Below are positions 17,805 to 26,617 of a stretch of 64,000 bases of DNA, one piece after another (position 1 is the first letter of the stretch; the number at the start of each line of letters is the position of its first letter). Origin of the DNA: an uncultured Aquimarina sp. (lineage in GTDB: Bacteria > Bacteroidota > Bacteroidia > Flavobacteriales > Flavobacteriaceae); NCBI GenBank assembly GCA_947497175.1, contig CANMFM010000006.1, positions 124,001 through 188,000 on the forward strand, written 5' to 3'. A program made the position numbers and the translations under genes. The notes beneath the pieces were generated by a model. The model did no database searches. It had not been told where the DNA came from and worked only from the letters and a program-made list of their open reading frames with translations.

Positions 17805-18581
17805 TTATACTAAATCCCGTTTTATTATTTCAATTAATTCTTCTGGAGTTTTAAATATTTTAAACTCACCGTTTTTTACATATGAAATTTTACCGGTTTC
17901 CTCACTTACTGCAAGAGCTAAAGCATCAGTTTTTTCAGTAATACCAACTGCAGCCCGATGGCGTAAACCAAATCGTAGAGGCATTGTGTTACTATTGGTT
18001 ACAGGCAAAATAACACGGGTTGCCACAATGTGGTTATCTTCAATAATCAGAGCACCGTCATGAAGCGGGCTGTTTTTATAAAAAACACTTTCTAGTATAG
18101 GTGTGTTAATAAGGATATCCATCGTGTCCCCCGAGGTTTTTACAAAATCAAGAGAAGTGTTTCTTTTTATTACAATCAACGCTCCCGTATTGGTTTTACC
18201 CATACTTACACAAGCTTCCACGATGGCTTTTATGTTGGTCACACTATCTTCTGGAGTATCTCTTATAAACTTTAGCTGACGCAAAAATTTACGACGCCTT
18301 CCAAAATTTGTAGAACCTATCATCAACAAAAACTTTCTAATCTCCTGCTGGAATACCACAATAAGCGCAAACATTCCAACGCCAATAAACTCACCTAGTA
18401 CGCTACTTAGCATTTCCATAGCAAGAAATTGAGTAAGTTTCCATACCAGATAAATAATAACGATCCCTATAAAAATATTGATAGCTGCCGTTCCTTTAAC
18501 TAATTTATAGATGTAGTACAACAAAAAAGCGACTAGAACAATATCTAGTACATCAAGTATTCTAAGGTTAATTAAATCCAA
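17805..18581 (-). CDS. cdaA: Diadenylate cyclase CdaA (c-di-AMP synthase)
   Basis: 258 residues: three N-terminal transmembrane helices (about 10-85), then a DAC (DisA_N) domain at about 110-245. The catalytic signature DGALII follows SPLH, and the second motif RHRAAVGI is present, along with SEETGKISY. It condenses two ATP to c-di-AMP, a second messenger that controls potassium and osmotic balance and wall homeostasis. It lies downstream of folP on the same strand, a pairing common in Bacteroidota. The 200-bp gap between them contains repeats, so co-transcription is uncertain. Confidence 0.96.
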   Translation of the reverse strand: MDLINLRILDVLDIVLVAFLLYYIYKLVKGTAAINIFIGIVIIYLVWKLTQFLAMEMLSSVLGEFIGVGMFALIVVFQQEIRKFLLMIGSTNFGRRRKFLRQLKFIRDTPEDSVTNIKAIVEACVSMGKTNTGALIVIKRNTSLDFVKTSGDTMDILINTPILESVFYKNSPLHDGALIIEDNHIVATRVILPVTNSNTMPLRFGLRHRAAVGITEKTDALALAVSEETGKISYVKNGEFKIFKTPEELIEIIKRDLV

Positions 18582-18609
18582 AGTCCGGAGTTTTTGTAAA
18601 AATAGAAAA

Positions 18610-18671
18610 ATTAGTGAAACCTTGTTTTGAAAAGCTTGAAAAGCGTATTCAAAATAATTGGTTTCACTAAT
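18610..18671. repeat. 12-bp inverted repeat enclosing a repeat copy
   Basis: ATTAGTGAAACC (18610-18621) and GGTTTCACTAAT (18660-18671) are perfect inverse complements 38 bp apart. The space between them is filled by copy one of the direct repeat described next. A short hairpin, CCGCT-GTAT-AGCGG, follows at 18673-18686. It lies between folP and cdaA. Confidence 0.8.
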
Positions 18672-18746
18672 ACCGCTGTATAGCGGGATCTAATATTTAA
18701 GAATACTGATTTGTCTTGAAAAGTTTGAAAAGCGTATTCAAAATAA
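18622..18746. repeat. Direct repeat pair in the folP-cdaA gap
   Basis: Two copies of about 36 bp (18622-18657 and 18711-18746), starting TTGTTTTGAAAAG and TTGTCTTGAAAAG and sharing GCGTATTCAAAATAA at the end, with two mismatches. The first copy sits inside the 12-bp inverted repeat. No ORF or known element spans them; they could be a small intergenic repeat family or a regulatory duplication. Confidence 0.8.
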
Positions 18747-18782
18747 ACTCTGCTACAAACTAAGTGCTTATAATGCTTTAGA

Positions 18783-19604
18783 TCAATTTAAAGAGTCCAT
18801 CAGTTTTATGCACTGTATGGCTTCTTTTACATCGTGAACTCTTAAAATAGAAGCTCCATTTTGCAATGCAATTGTATGCAATACCGTGGTTCCGTTTAAC
18901 GCTTCTTGAGGCAGAATGTTAAGGGTTTTATAAATCATAGATTTTCTGGAAATACCACATAAAATGGGGAGATCATGTATTTGCATCAACGCGAGGTTTT
19001 TCAAGAGTTCAAAATTTTGATCTATATTTTTTGCAAAACCAAAACCTGGATCTATAATTATATCATTAATACCATTTTTTCTTGCTTCGGCAATCTTATC
19101 GGCAAAGTAGCTATGTAATTCATGAATCAAATCATTATATTGATCTTCTGATTTCATGGTTTGAGGTGTTCCTTTCATGTGCATCATGATATATGGAACT
19201 TTCAGTTTTCCAGCACAACTAATCATATCTTGATCCATGTTTCCAGCTGAGATGTCATTAATCATTGAAGCCCCAGCCTCAATACACTCTTTGGCAATCC
19301 TACTTCTAAACGTATCTATAGATACTATAATTTCAGGGAAAGTACGTAGTAGTAGTTCAATAATGGGTAGTATCCTCTTTTGTTCTTCTTTATACGGAAT
19401 ATGCGCTGCCCCAGGTCTTGATGAATACGCCCCAACATCAATAAATGTTGCGCCTTCGTTTAGCATTTTTTCTGTCTGTGCCAAAATTTGAGTTTCATCT
19501 TTATATGCGCCTCCATCGTAAAACGAGTCTGGGGTAAGATTTAGAATTCCCATTACTTTTGGAGCGGATAAATCAATTAACGAACCTTTGCAGTTGATTG
19601 TCAT
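18783..19604 (-). CDS. folP: Dihydropteroate synthase
   Basis: 273 residues. Joins p-aminobenzoate to dihydropterin pyrophosphate to make dihydropteroate in folate synthesis; the target of sulfonamides. Motifs: MGILNLTPDSFYDGG, FIDVGAYSSRPGA, SIDTFRSRIAKEC, INDISAGN, MHMKGTPQTM, IIDPGFGFAKN and CGISRKSMIY. The phosphate-binding loop and the conserved Lys/Arg/His near the C-terminus (ILRVHDV) are present. Divergent from the DUF1599 gene. Confidence 0.97.
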   Translation of the reverse strand: MTINCKGSLIDLSAPKVMGILNLTPDSFYDGGAYKDETQILAQTEKMLNEGATFIDVGAYSSRPGAAHIPYKEEQKRILPIIELLLRTFPEIIVSIDTFRSRIAKECIEAGASMINDISAGNMDQDMISCAGKLKVPYIMMHMKGTPQTMKSEDQYNDLIHELHSYFADKIAEARKNGINDIIIDPGFGFAKNIDQNFELLKNLALMQIHDLPILCGISRKSMIYKTLNILPQEALNGTTVLHTIALQNGASILRVHDVKEAIQCIKLMDSLN

Positions 19605-19686
19605 TAGGTAGTATTTGGTTTTTTTAGTTTTTTATTTGGTATAATTCCCATATTAAAGCGAAATTTACGCAAAATTCAATACTTAT

Positions 19687-20232
19687 ATGCAAGATACATC
19701 TACACAATATGATGAGGTCATTCATACATGTCGTGATTTATTTATAAAAAAGATGAAAGATTATGGAAGTGCTTGGAGAATCCTTAGACTTCCGTCATTG
19801 ACTGATCAGATTTTTATCAAAGCACAACGGATTCGAAGCTTACAAGAAAATGAAGTGAGAAAAGTTGATGAAGGAGAAGCTTCAGAATTCATAGGTATCA
19901 TTAATTATAGTATTATGGCATTGATACAAATCGAAAATGGGATTGCAGAACAACCTGATTTATCTGTTGATCAAGCGACACAATTGTATGATAACCATGT
20001 ACAGATCACTAAAGAATTGATGATGAATAAGAATCATGATTACGGAGAGGCATGGCGTGATCTTAGAGTAAGTTCGCTAACAGATTTGATTCTTCAAAAG
20101 TTGCTTCGTGTAAAACAGATTGAGGATAATAAAGGAAAAACCTTAGTAAGTGAGGGTATTGATGCTAACTATCAAGATATGATTAATTATGCAATATTTG
20201 CGATGATTCATTTAGGAGAATCAGATTCGTAA
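19687..20232 (+). CDS. DUF1599 domain protein (tandem repeat)
   Basis: 181 residues made of two copies of one helical domain: MKDYGSAWRILRLPSLTDQI / KAQRIRSL at about 20-60 and NHDYGEAWRDLRVSSLTDLI / LLRVKQIED at about 115-155, each ending in an INY.I.A(L/M)I segment. This is the DUF1599 family, also called nucleotide-modification-associated domain 1, usually encoded beside folP in Bacteroidota as here. Function unproven. No signal peptide. Confidence 0.85.
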   Translation: MQDTSTQYDEVIHTCRDLFIKKMKDYGSAWRILRLPSLTDQIFIKAQRIRSLQENEVRKVDEGEASEFIGIINYSIMALIQIENGIAEQPDLSVDQATQLYDNHVQITKELMMNKNHDYGEAWRDLRVSSLTDLILQKLLRVKQIEDNKGKTLVSEGIDANYQDMINYAIFAMIHLGESDS

Positions 20233-20321
20233 ACATTTAAAATACTGTTAACCTGATCGAATAAGATTCGAACTGTTGTTATCTTGCTCAAAATAAATTA
20301 AAAAATTATAATTATTATAGT

Positions 20322-21986
20322 ATGAAAATACTGGTTACTATTTCTAGAATATTTGTAGCAGCACTCTTTTTATTTTCAGGATTTATAAAATTAAATGATC
20401 CATTAGGATTTTCATATAAACTTCAGGAATATTTTGGAGAAGGGGTTCTTAATTTAGAATTTTTGATTCCTTATGCTTTATTAATAGCGATCTTTTTGGT
20501 GATTTTTGAAATTGTATTAGGGATCACATTACTACTGGGATATTTACCCAAATTTACAGTATGGTCTTTATTATTGATGATTGTGTTTTTTACATTTCTA
20601 ACATTTTATTCTGCATATTTTAATAAAGTTACAGATTGTGGGTGTTTTGGAGATGCACTGCCATTAACACCATGGGAGTCGTTTACCAAAGATGTTATTT
20701 TACTGATTTTAATTTTAGTCTTATTTTTTGGAAGAAAATACATTACGCCAATTCATCCTGTGGCCGTACACAAGTGGGTTGTTTTTGGAGCGTTTACGGC
20801 TTGTCTAGTATTCGCGTATTATGTTTTAATGCACTTACCGGTTTTTGATTTCAGAGCCTATAAAATAGGAACGAATATTGAAAAAGGAATGGAAATTCCG
20901 GAAGGAGCGCCTAAAGCAGAATTTGCTTATCATTGGAAATTTAATATTGATGGTGAAGAACAAATAGTTACTACTACTGGCGAGTACCCAAAAATCGATG
21001 GAGATTTTATAACTGTTGAAACAGAAATCATAAAAGAAGGATATGAACCACCTATTCATGACTTTGCAATAACAAAAGATGATGTTGATTATACCTCAGA
21101 GTTTTTGCAAAAAGAGAATCTGATATGTATTGTAGCCTATAATTTATCAAAAAGCGAGGCTGAAGGGTTTAATGCCGTTAAAGAAATGACCGATCGGGCG
21201 CTGTCTCAAGGATACGAGGTAATAGGGCTTACAGCATCCACACCAAAAGATATATCTCAGATCAAAGAGCGATTTGATCTTGAGTTTGATTTTTATACTA
21301 CAGATGAAACTGCGTTAAAAACAATTTTGAGATCTAATCCTGGTATCGTAAGACTGCAAAAAGGAACCATACTTGAAAAGTATCATTGGAACGATGCTCA
21401 TAAAGCTTCGCTGGAAAAAGTAAAACAACCAGAACCAAAAATTAATGAGCGACTCAAAGCGCAATTGGATAGTATAATGATTCTGGATCAGGATGCCAGA
21501 AATCAACGTATCCCTCTCGAAGAATTAAAAATTTTAGATAGTACGAATACGGCATTTGTCGAAAAAGTATTCGAAAACTATGGATATCCAGGAAAATCCC
21601 TTGTAGGAGAACAAACCAGTATGGCAGCTTGGCTGATAATACATCATTCCAATAAAATAGGAACATATTTACCAAGTATTAAAGAAGCTTCAGAAAAGGG
21701 GGAGCTAGATTTCAAATTTGTTGCGATGATGGAAGACAGGCACTTGATGACACAAAATTTGGAGCAAATTTATGGCACACAAAGTACCTTTGGAAGTGAT
21801 AACAAAGGCTTTATATGGCCTATTAAAGATCCGGAAACTGTTAATGAAAGAAGAAAAAAGGCAGGTTTTACCGAAACTATAGAAGAGTATAGTGAGCGTA
21901 TTGTAGGAACACCGTATAGAGTTTATACACTGGCAGAAGTTGAAGCTCTTAAAAAGGCAGATGAACAGAAAGAAAAATCCAACTAA
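20322..21986 (+). CDS. DoxX/MauE-type membrane protein with thioredoxin-like domain (BT_3928 family)
   Basis: 554 residues. The N-terminal quarter (about 1-175) is a DoxX-like four-helix membrane domain (RIFVAALFLFSGFIKLNDP, TDCGCFGD). A periplasmic region with a thioredoxin-like fold but no CxxC pair follows (NLICIVAYNLSK, GYEVIGLTAST, NPGIVRLQKGTILEKY), then a C-terminal part of unknown fold. The family is widespread in Bacteroidota next to folP/DUF1599 and tpiA. Function unknown; DoxX relatives act in quinone or thiol redox processes. It is spaced by 2 bp from the downstream permease gene, so they form an operon. Confidence 0.85.
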   Translation: MKILVTISRIFVAALFLFSGFIKLNDPLGFSYKLQEYFGEGVLNLEFLIPYALLIAIFLVIFEIVLGITLLLGYLPKFTVWSLLLMIVFFTFLTFYSAYFNKVTDCGCFGDALPLTPWESFTKDVILLILILVLFFGRKYITPIHPVAVHKWVVFGAFTACLVFAYYVLMHLPVFDFRAYKIGTNIEKGMEIPEGAPKAEFAYHWKFNIDGEEQIVTTTGEYPKIDGDFITVETEIIKEGYEPPIHDFAITKDDVDYTSEFLQKENLICIVAYNLSKSEAEGFNAVKEMTDRALSQGYEVIGLTASTPKDISQIKERFDLEFDFYTTDETALKTILRSNPGIVRLQKGTILEKYHWNDAHKASLEKVKQPEPKINERLKAQLDSIMILDQDARNQRIPLEELKILDSTNTAFVEKVFENYGYPGKSLVGEQTSMAAWLIIHHSNKIGTYLPSIKEASEKGELDFKFVAMMEDRHLMTQNLEQIYGTQSTFGSDNKGFIWPIKDPETVNERRKKAGFTETIEEYSERIVGTPYRVYTLAEVEALKKADEQKEKSN

Positions 21987-21988
21987 AA

Positions 21989-23062
21989 ATGCTGTCCTGG
22001 TATTTCAATAAATTAGGGTACGCTTTACTTACTTTATTAGGTGTAGTAACAGTAATTTTTTTGCTTTTTACATTATTGCCAGGAGACCCTGCACAAATGA
22101 TGTTAGGTCAAAATGAGAGTGAAGAACAATTGGAAAATGTTAGAAGAAAGTACGGTTTCGATAAACCTATAACTACCCAGTATAAGTTCTATTTAAATGA
22201 TCTTTCTCCAATATCGTTTCATAGTCTTGATCCAAAAGACTTTTCTTATTTTGATAACGATAAATATTCTGCAATTCAATTATTTAGTATCGGAAGTACT
22301 ACGACAGTGATTAAATTTCCATATTTAAGGGAGTCCTTTCAGAAAAACGGAAAAAAAGTGAGTGAGGTGATACGAGAAACATTGCCAAATACAGCAGTTT
22401 TAGCAGTATCGGCAATTTGTATTGCAATATTTTTAGGGATTTTGCTGGGGATCTTAAGTGCGTTGTCAAAAGATCAATGGATCGATAAACTCATTCAGCT
22501 GATTAGTACGCTGGGGATGAGCATACCTTCTTTTTTTAGTGCGATTATTTTTGCCTGGTTATTTGGTTATATTTTACACGAATATACAAATTTGAACATG
22601 ACAGGGAGTTTATACGAAGTTGATGATTTTGGAGAAGGAAGTTACATACAGTGGAAAAATTTATTACTTCCGGCAATTGTTTTAGGAATTAGACCCTTAG
22701 CCGTTGTTACCCAATTGATGCGAAACTCTTTACTCGAGGTATTAAGTCAGGATTATATACGTACCGCTAAAGCAAAAGGGCTTTCGATGTTTCAGGTGAT
22801 TAGAAAACACGCTCTAAAAAATGCATTAAATCCTGTGGTAACAGCAATTTCAGGGTGGTTTGCTTCGATGTTGGCGGGTGCGGTTTTCGTAGAATATATT
22901 TTCGGGTGGAACGGCTTAGGAAAAGAGATTGTAGATGCATTAAACACCTTAGATCTTCCAGTTATTATGGGTTCTGTATTAGTTATAGCAACTATGTTTA
23001 TACTAATCAATATATTTGTCGATATTATTTATGGGTGGTTAGACCCAAGAGTAAGGGTATAA
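21989..23062 (+). CDS. ABC transporter permease, OppB/DppB family (lone)
   Basis: 357 residues with six transmembrane helices. The N-terminus GYALLTLLGVVTVIFLLFTLLPGDPAQMMLG is typical of OppB-type permeases; the cytoplasmic EAA loop is DYIRTAKAKGLSMFQVIRKH. An insert of about 50 residues after the first helix (residues 60-120) is longer than usual. Normally OppB works with OppC, two ATPases and a binding protein, but none is encoded nearby. The gene is squeezed between the DoxX-type gene (2-bp gap) and tpiA. Confidence 0.9.
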   Translation: MLSWYFNKLGYALLTLLGVVTVIFLLFTLLPGDPAQMMLGQNESEEQLENVRRKYGFDKPITTQYKFYLNDLSPISFHSLDPKDFSYFDNDKYSAIQLFSIGSTTTVIKFPYLRESFQKNGKKVSEVIRETLPNTAVLAVSAICIAIFLGILLGILSALSKDQWIDKLIQLISTLGMSIPSFFSAIIFAWLFGYILHEYTNLNMTGSLYEVDDFGEGSYIQWKNLLLPAIVLGIRPLAVVTQLMRNSLLEVLSQDYIRTAKAKGLSMFQVIRKHALKNALNPVVTAISGWFASMLAGAVFVEYIFGWNGLGKEIVDALNTLDLPVIMGSVLVIATMFILINIFVDIIYGWLDPRVRV

Positions 23063-23117
23063 TACCTCATACATAATATATAACCACGCTTTTAACCAAA
23101 ACATAAAACTTAAATTA

Positions 23118-23870
23118 ATGAGAAAAAAGATTGTTGCAGGAAACTGGAAAATGAATAAAAACCTATCAGAGACTGGGGTTTTACTTTCTGAACTAAAGTC
23201 AAAATTAGGAGAAAGCAAAGAAGCTAATATTGTGGTGGCGCCTACATTTACAAACTTGTACAAGGCAACCCAAGACTTAAAAGGATCTTCTATCACAGTC
23301 GCAGCACAAAATATGCATCAGGCAGAAAATGGTGCCTTTACAGGAGAAATTTCTGCAGATATGCTTAAAGATATAGGAGTCAATACAGTAATATTGGGAC
23401 ATAGTGAACGTAGAGCATATTTTGGAGAGACCGATGCTTTGTTGGCAGATAAAGTTAATACGGCCTTAAAACATGATATGACTATCATTTTCTGTTTTGG
23501 AGAGGAACTACAGGATAGAAAAAGTAATAGTCATTTTTCTGTTGTAGAAAATCAATTGAAAAATGGTCTGTTTCACATCAAAGCTGAAAACTGGAAAAAT
23601 GTAGTACTTGCATATGAACCGGTATGGGCAATTGGTACAGGCGAAACAGCATCACCCGATCAGGCACAAGAGATGCATGCATTTATTCGCAATACCATTG
23701 CAAATGCTTTTACTCCATCCATAGCTGATGAGGTCTCTATCTTATATGGAGGGAGTGTTAAACCCAATAACGCTGAAGAAATTTTTGCTAAGCCAGACGT
23801 TGATGGGGGATTAATTGGCGGTGCAGCTCTAGATGCGGTTAGTTTTGAAGCGATTGCTAATGCTATTTAG
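23118..23870 (+). CDS. tpiA: Triosephosphate isomerase
   Basis: 250 residues. Interconverts dihydroxyacetone phosphate and glyceraldehyde 3-phosphate in glycolysis. Active-site residues are all visible: Lys in GNWKMNK, His in ILGHSERRAYF, Glu in AYEPVWAIGTG, the flexible loop 6, and LYGGSVKPNN plus GGLIGGAAL for phosphate binding. Ends before a good terminator. Confidence 0.98.
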   Translation: MRKKIVAGNWKMNKNLSETGVLLSELKSKLGESKEANIVVAPTFTNLYKATQDLKGSSITVAAQNMHQAENGAFTGEISADMLKDIGVNTVILGHSERRAYFGETDALLADKVNTALKHDMTIIFCFGEELQDRKSNSHFSVVENQLKNGLFHIKAENWKNVVLAYEPVWAIGTGETASPDQAQEMHAFIRNTIANAFTPSIADEVSILYGGSVKPNNAEEIFAKPDVDGGLIGGAALDAVSFEAIANAI

Positions 23871-23897
23871 TCGTATATAAGATAAAATATATATGTA

Positions 23898-23927
23898 AAA
23901 GCATTCTGTATTTGGAATGCTTTTTTT
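23898..23927 (+). terminator. Terminator after tpiA
   Basis: Stem AAAGCATTC / GAATGCTTT with an 8-nt loop, running into seven T. Confidence 0.87.
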
Positions 23928-23939
23928 GTAGTAAAAACG

Positions 23940-23947
23940 TAAATTTG
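23940..23947 (+). promoter_or_regulatory. Candidate -7 box upstream of prmA
   Basis: TAAATTTG matches TAnnTTTG, 20 bp upstream of the prmA ATG and just after the tpiA terminator. Confidence 0.45.
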
Positions 23948-23967
23948 CTGCATCATAAAAATCAAAT

Positions 23968-24807
23968 ATGTCAAGTACAAAATATCTGGGCTATTATTTT
24001 ATTGTTTCTCCGATTCAGCCAACTACAGAAATCTTAATTGCCGAGCTTGGAGAAGCCGGATTTGAAAGTTTTGTTGAAACCGAAAACGGAGTTAACGCAT
24101 TTATTCAAAAAGAAGATTGGAGAAAAAACATTTTGGATGATGTATATGTACTGAATTCTGATGAATTTGATATTCAGTTTACTTCTGAAGAAATCGAACA
24201 AGTTAACTGGAATAAAGAATGGGAAAAGAATTTTGATCCTATACTTGTAGATGATATTTGTAGTGTAAGGGCTCCCTTTCATGAAAAGCCCAGCACACAA
24301 TATGACATTATTATAGAGCCAAAAATGTCATTTGGTACGGGTCATCACGAAACTACTCATATGATGATCCAGCATTTACTAAAAACAGACCTTACCAATA
24401 AGAAAGTATTAGATATGGGATGTGGTACTGGAGTATTGGCGATTTTATCCGAAATGAGAGGAGCAAAGCCTATAGATGCAATTGATATAGATAATTGGTG
24501 CTACCTTAATACTATAGAAAACGTAGAAAGAAACAATTGTTATCATATATCAACATACGAAGGTGATGCCTCGTTGCTATCGGATAGAAACTATGATATT
24601 ATTATAGCCAATATTAATCGTAATATCTTACTAAATGATATTAAAATATATGCAAAATGTTTAAATCCTAACGGGAAGTTATTTTTAAGCGGATTTTATA
24701 AAGAAGATCTAGAGATGATATCTGAGGAATGTTCAAAAAATGATATGTTTTTTGTTACTAAATTTGATAGAAATAATTGGATTGCAGCGCTTTATGATCT
24801 AAAATAA
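23968..24807 (+). CDS. prmA: Ribosomal protein L11 methyltransferase
   Basis: 279 residues. SAM-dependent methyltransferase that trimethylates ribosomal protein L11. An N-terminal substrate-recognition domain (1-110, NWNKEWEKNFDPI) precedes the catalytic domain: EPKMSFGTGHHETTHMM, motif I DMGCGTGVLAI, IDIDNW and the IIANINRNI active-site segment. Length and layout match bacterial PrmA. clpS follows after 56 bp with its own promoter-like box, an arrangement common in Flavobacteriia. Confidence 0.95.
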   Translation: MSSTKYLGYYFIVSPIQPTTEILIAELGEAGFESFVETENGVNAFIQKEDWRKNILDDVYVLNSDEFDIQFTSEEIEQVNWNKEWEKNFDPILVDDICSVRAPFHEKPSTQYDIIIEPKMSFGTGHHETTHMMIQHLLKTDLTNKKVLDMGCGTGVLAILSEMRGAKPIDAIDIDNWCYLNTIENVERNNCYHISTYEGDASLLSDRNYDIIIANINRNILLNDIKIYAKCLNPNGKLFLSGFYKEDLEMISEECSKNDMFFVTKFDRNNWIAALYDLK

Positions 24808-24841
24808 TAACCAGTAGATCATTTTAATATTTTAAAGTTAT

Positions 24842-24849
24842 TATATTTG
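24842..24849 (+). promoter_or_regulatory. Candidate -7 box upstream of clpS
   Basis: TATATTTG matches TAnnTTTG and lies 15 bp upstream of the clpS ATG. Confidence 0.4.
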
Positions 24850-24863
24850 TAAAAAAAGTTGCC

Positions 24864-25139
24864 ATGAGTACACAAGAAAAAGTTTTAGAAGAAGTACTTG
24901 AAAAATCTGTAGATCAAGGTAATAATGAGATTGTTCTATATAATGATGATGTAAATACTTTTGATCATGTCATCGAAACATTAATATATAGCTGTGAGCA
25001 TACTCCTTTACAAGCAGAACAATGTGCCTTATTAGTACATTATAAGGGTAGGTGTACTGTTAAAACAGGTACTTATAAAGAGTTAGAGCCAAGGTGTTCA
25101 AAAATACTTGAAGCAGGTCTTAGTGCTGAGATTGTTTAG
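24864..25139 (+). CDS. clpS: ATP-dependent Clp protease adaptor ClpS
   Basis: 91 residues. Delivers N-degron substrates (bulky hydrophobic N-termini) to ClpAP. The fold signatures are clear: IVLYNDDVNTFDHVIETL, HTPLQAEQCALLVHYKGRC, and VKTGTYKELEP. The acidic Asn-Asp-Asp pocket that binds the N-degron amino group is intact. Followed by a palindromic terminator. Confidence 0.95.
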   Translation: MSTQEKVLEEVLEKSVDQGNNEIVLYNDDVNTFDHVIETLIYSCEHTPLQAEQCALLVHYKGRCTVKTGTYKELEPRCSKILEAGLSAEIV

Positions 25140-25162
25140 TTCTTAGCATTCTTAATATAAAT

Positions 25163-25187
25163 AAAAGCCTTTATAAAGGCTTTTTTT
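25163..25187 (+). terminator. Terminator after clpS
   Basis: Perfect palindrome with arms AAAAGCCTTTA and TAAAGGCTTTT, followed by further T. It starts 23 bp after the stop codon. Confidence 0.9.
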
Positions 25188-25679
25188 ATGCTTTATGCTT
25201 ACATTTAATATCAGTGCTACTGGTTCAACTTTGTGTTAAATTAGGGTATAAATTACAGATTGATGTTAAATATGTAAAACCTTTCTTCCTTTTAATTCCA
25301 AAATATCTAAATTTTATAATTTGTAAGAAAAAACCTTCTTTTTCGTATTTTTTGATTATAGATTTAAGCTCCAAAGGATTATTGTTTTGTCAGTATTTTA
25401 GAAGTTTGGAAAACGAATTTTCTGACAAATTGAAGATGTATTTAATCGATTTTTAACAGAATTTGAAATCCGAAAATCCTTATTTTTATTAAATTAATCT
25501 TACGGTTTTACCGTATTTGTAAATAATAGTTTAAAAATTTAACGTATTTTAAAGAAAAAATATCATATCTTCAAACCGCAATTTTGAGAAAAGTTCAAAG
25601 TTTTTACATAATTGTAATCAGATAAAACCTTAAAAGTTTTATCATGATTTAATAACTACACAAACTCAACTTATTAAAA
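25188..25679. other. AT-rich leader region upstream of the metallopeptidase gene
   Basis: 492 bp with no convincing gene; an 80-codon open frame at 25214-25456 lacks a sensible start and is AT-driven. Two small inverted repeats occur: TACGGT-TTT-ACCGTA at 25501-25515 and GATAAAAC-7nt-GTTTTATC at 25621-25643. The second is 36 bp before the peptidase ATG and could be a regulatory hairpin in the leader. Confidence 0.5.
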
Positions 25680-26543
25680 ATGAAAAAAATCAAAGTATTG
25701 GCGCTTTGCGCTATCGTGGCTGGTTTTGCCACATCTTGTCAAAAAGAAGATATTGCTACAGAAACACAAGAAGTAGTAAAGGAAGAATTATCTAAATTAC
25801 AAGTTGAAGCTCTAAAAAAGGCTGGGGTAAATCCTGGAGGAGCTGAAATAGTTACCGTTAAAGGTATGTTACCGGGTGATAAAGATTTTAAGGCCATTAG
25901 TGTTACAGATTACATTTTGCCCTTGAATGAATTAGAAAGTGGTAAGTTTGCCCTTAATAGTGACGATGGAATAAATAAGCAGTACAGAACTAACAATCTG
26001 GTTACAGGATCTAATCGTAGTTTCAGAGTGGTAGGATATACTGGTTCTTGTTGTGCGCTTACTTCTAAAATGAGAACAGCTTTACAGTGGGCTGTTAACA
26101 ATTACAACAGATTAAATACAACACTTAACTTAAGCCTTGTTTTCCAAAGTAATTTCAACAATAGCGATATGGTTGTTTATAACAATGGTCGAAGTGGTGG
26201 AGGAGGATCTGCTGGTTTCCCATCAGGGGGTCAGGCTTTTAAGCGTGTGCAGATTAATGCTGGTACAGATTCTTTCAGTACTAATGTTGTAGAGCACGTA
26301 ATGACTCATGAGATTGGTCACTCTGTAGGTTTTAGACACACAGATTATGCAAGAAGAAAGTGTGATGGTTCTAATGAAGGAACTGCAGGTATAGGTGCTA
26401 TTTTAATCCCAGGAACGCAAAGTGGTAACCAATGGGGTGGTAGTAATATCGATTCTAACTCAATCATGATTTCTTGTTTCGATGGAGATGAAGATGGAGA
26501 GTTTAGTTCAGGAGATATTACGGCATTAAATGCTCTTTACTAA
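25680..26543 (+). CDS. M57-type (dual-action HEIGH) metallopeptidase, lipoprotein
   Basis: 287 residues. The lipoprotein signal ends ATSC (Cys20). The zinc site HEIGHSVGFRH covers residues 210-220: His210, His214 and His220 bind zinc, Glu211 is catalytic. This matches the M57 'dual-action HEIGH' group (Pfam Peptidase_M57), common as secreted proteases of Flavobacteriia. The segment before it (about 110-205, VGYTGSCCALTSKMRTALQWA) fits the N-terminal half of the catalytic domain. The C-terminal DGDEDGEFSSGDITALN resembles a calcium-binding or dockerin-like Asp-rich loop. Expected at the cell surface or in the periplasm; the substrate is unknown. Confidence 0.88.
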   Translation: MKKIKVLALCAIVAGFATSCQKEDIATETQEVVKEELSKLQVEALKKAGVNPGGAEIVTVKGMLPGDKDFKAISVTDYILPLNELESGKFALNSDDGINKQYRTNNLVTGSNRSFRVVGYTGSCCALTSKMRTALQWAVNNYNRLNTTLNLSLVFQSNFNNSDMVVYNNGRSGGGGSAGFPSGGQAFKRVQINAGTDSFSTNVVEHVMTHEIGHSVGFRHTDYARRKCDGSNEGTAGIGAILIPGTQSGNQWGGSNIDSNSIMISCFDGDEDGEFSSGDITALNALY

Positions 26544-26573
26544 ATAATAAATTTAAAACTTTGAACTTTTCCT

Positions 26574-26603
26574 AACCATCCCGATCATCGGGATGGTTTT
26601 TTT
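26574..26603 (+). terminator. Terminator after the metallopeptidase gene
   Basis: Arms AACCATCCCGAT and ATCGGGATGGTT around a single C, followed by a T-run. It also lies beside the stop of the convergent gene at 26618. Confidence 0.9.
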
Positions 26604-26617
26604 GTGATGCAACTATG

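Noticed and set aside
25214-25456. 80-codon frame upstream of the metallopeptidase gene
   Set aside because: No proper start context or domain; composition follows the AT-rich DNA.
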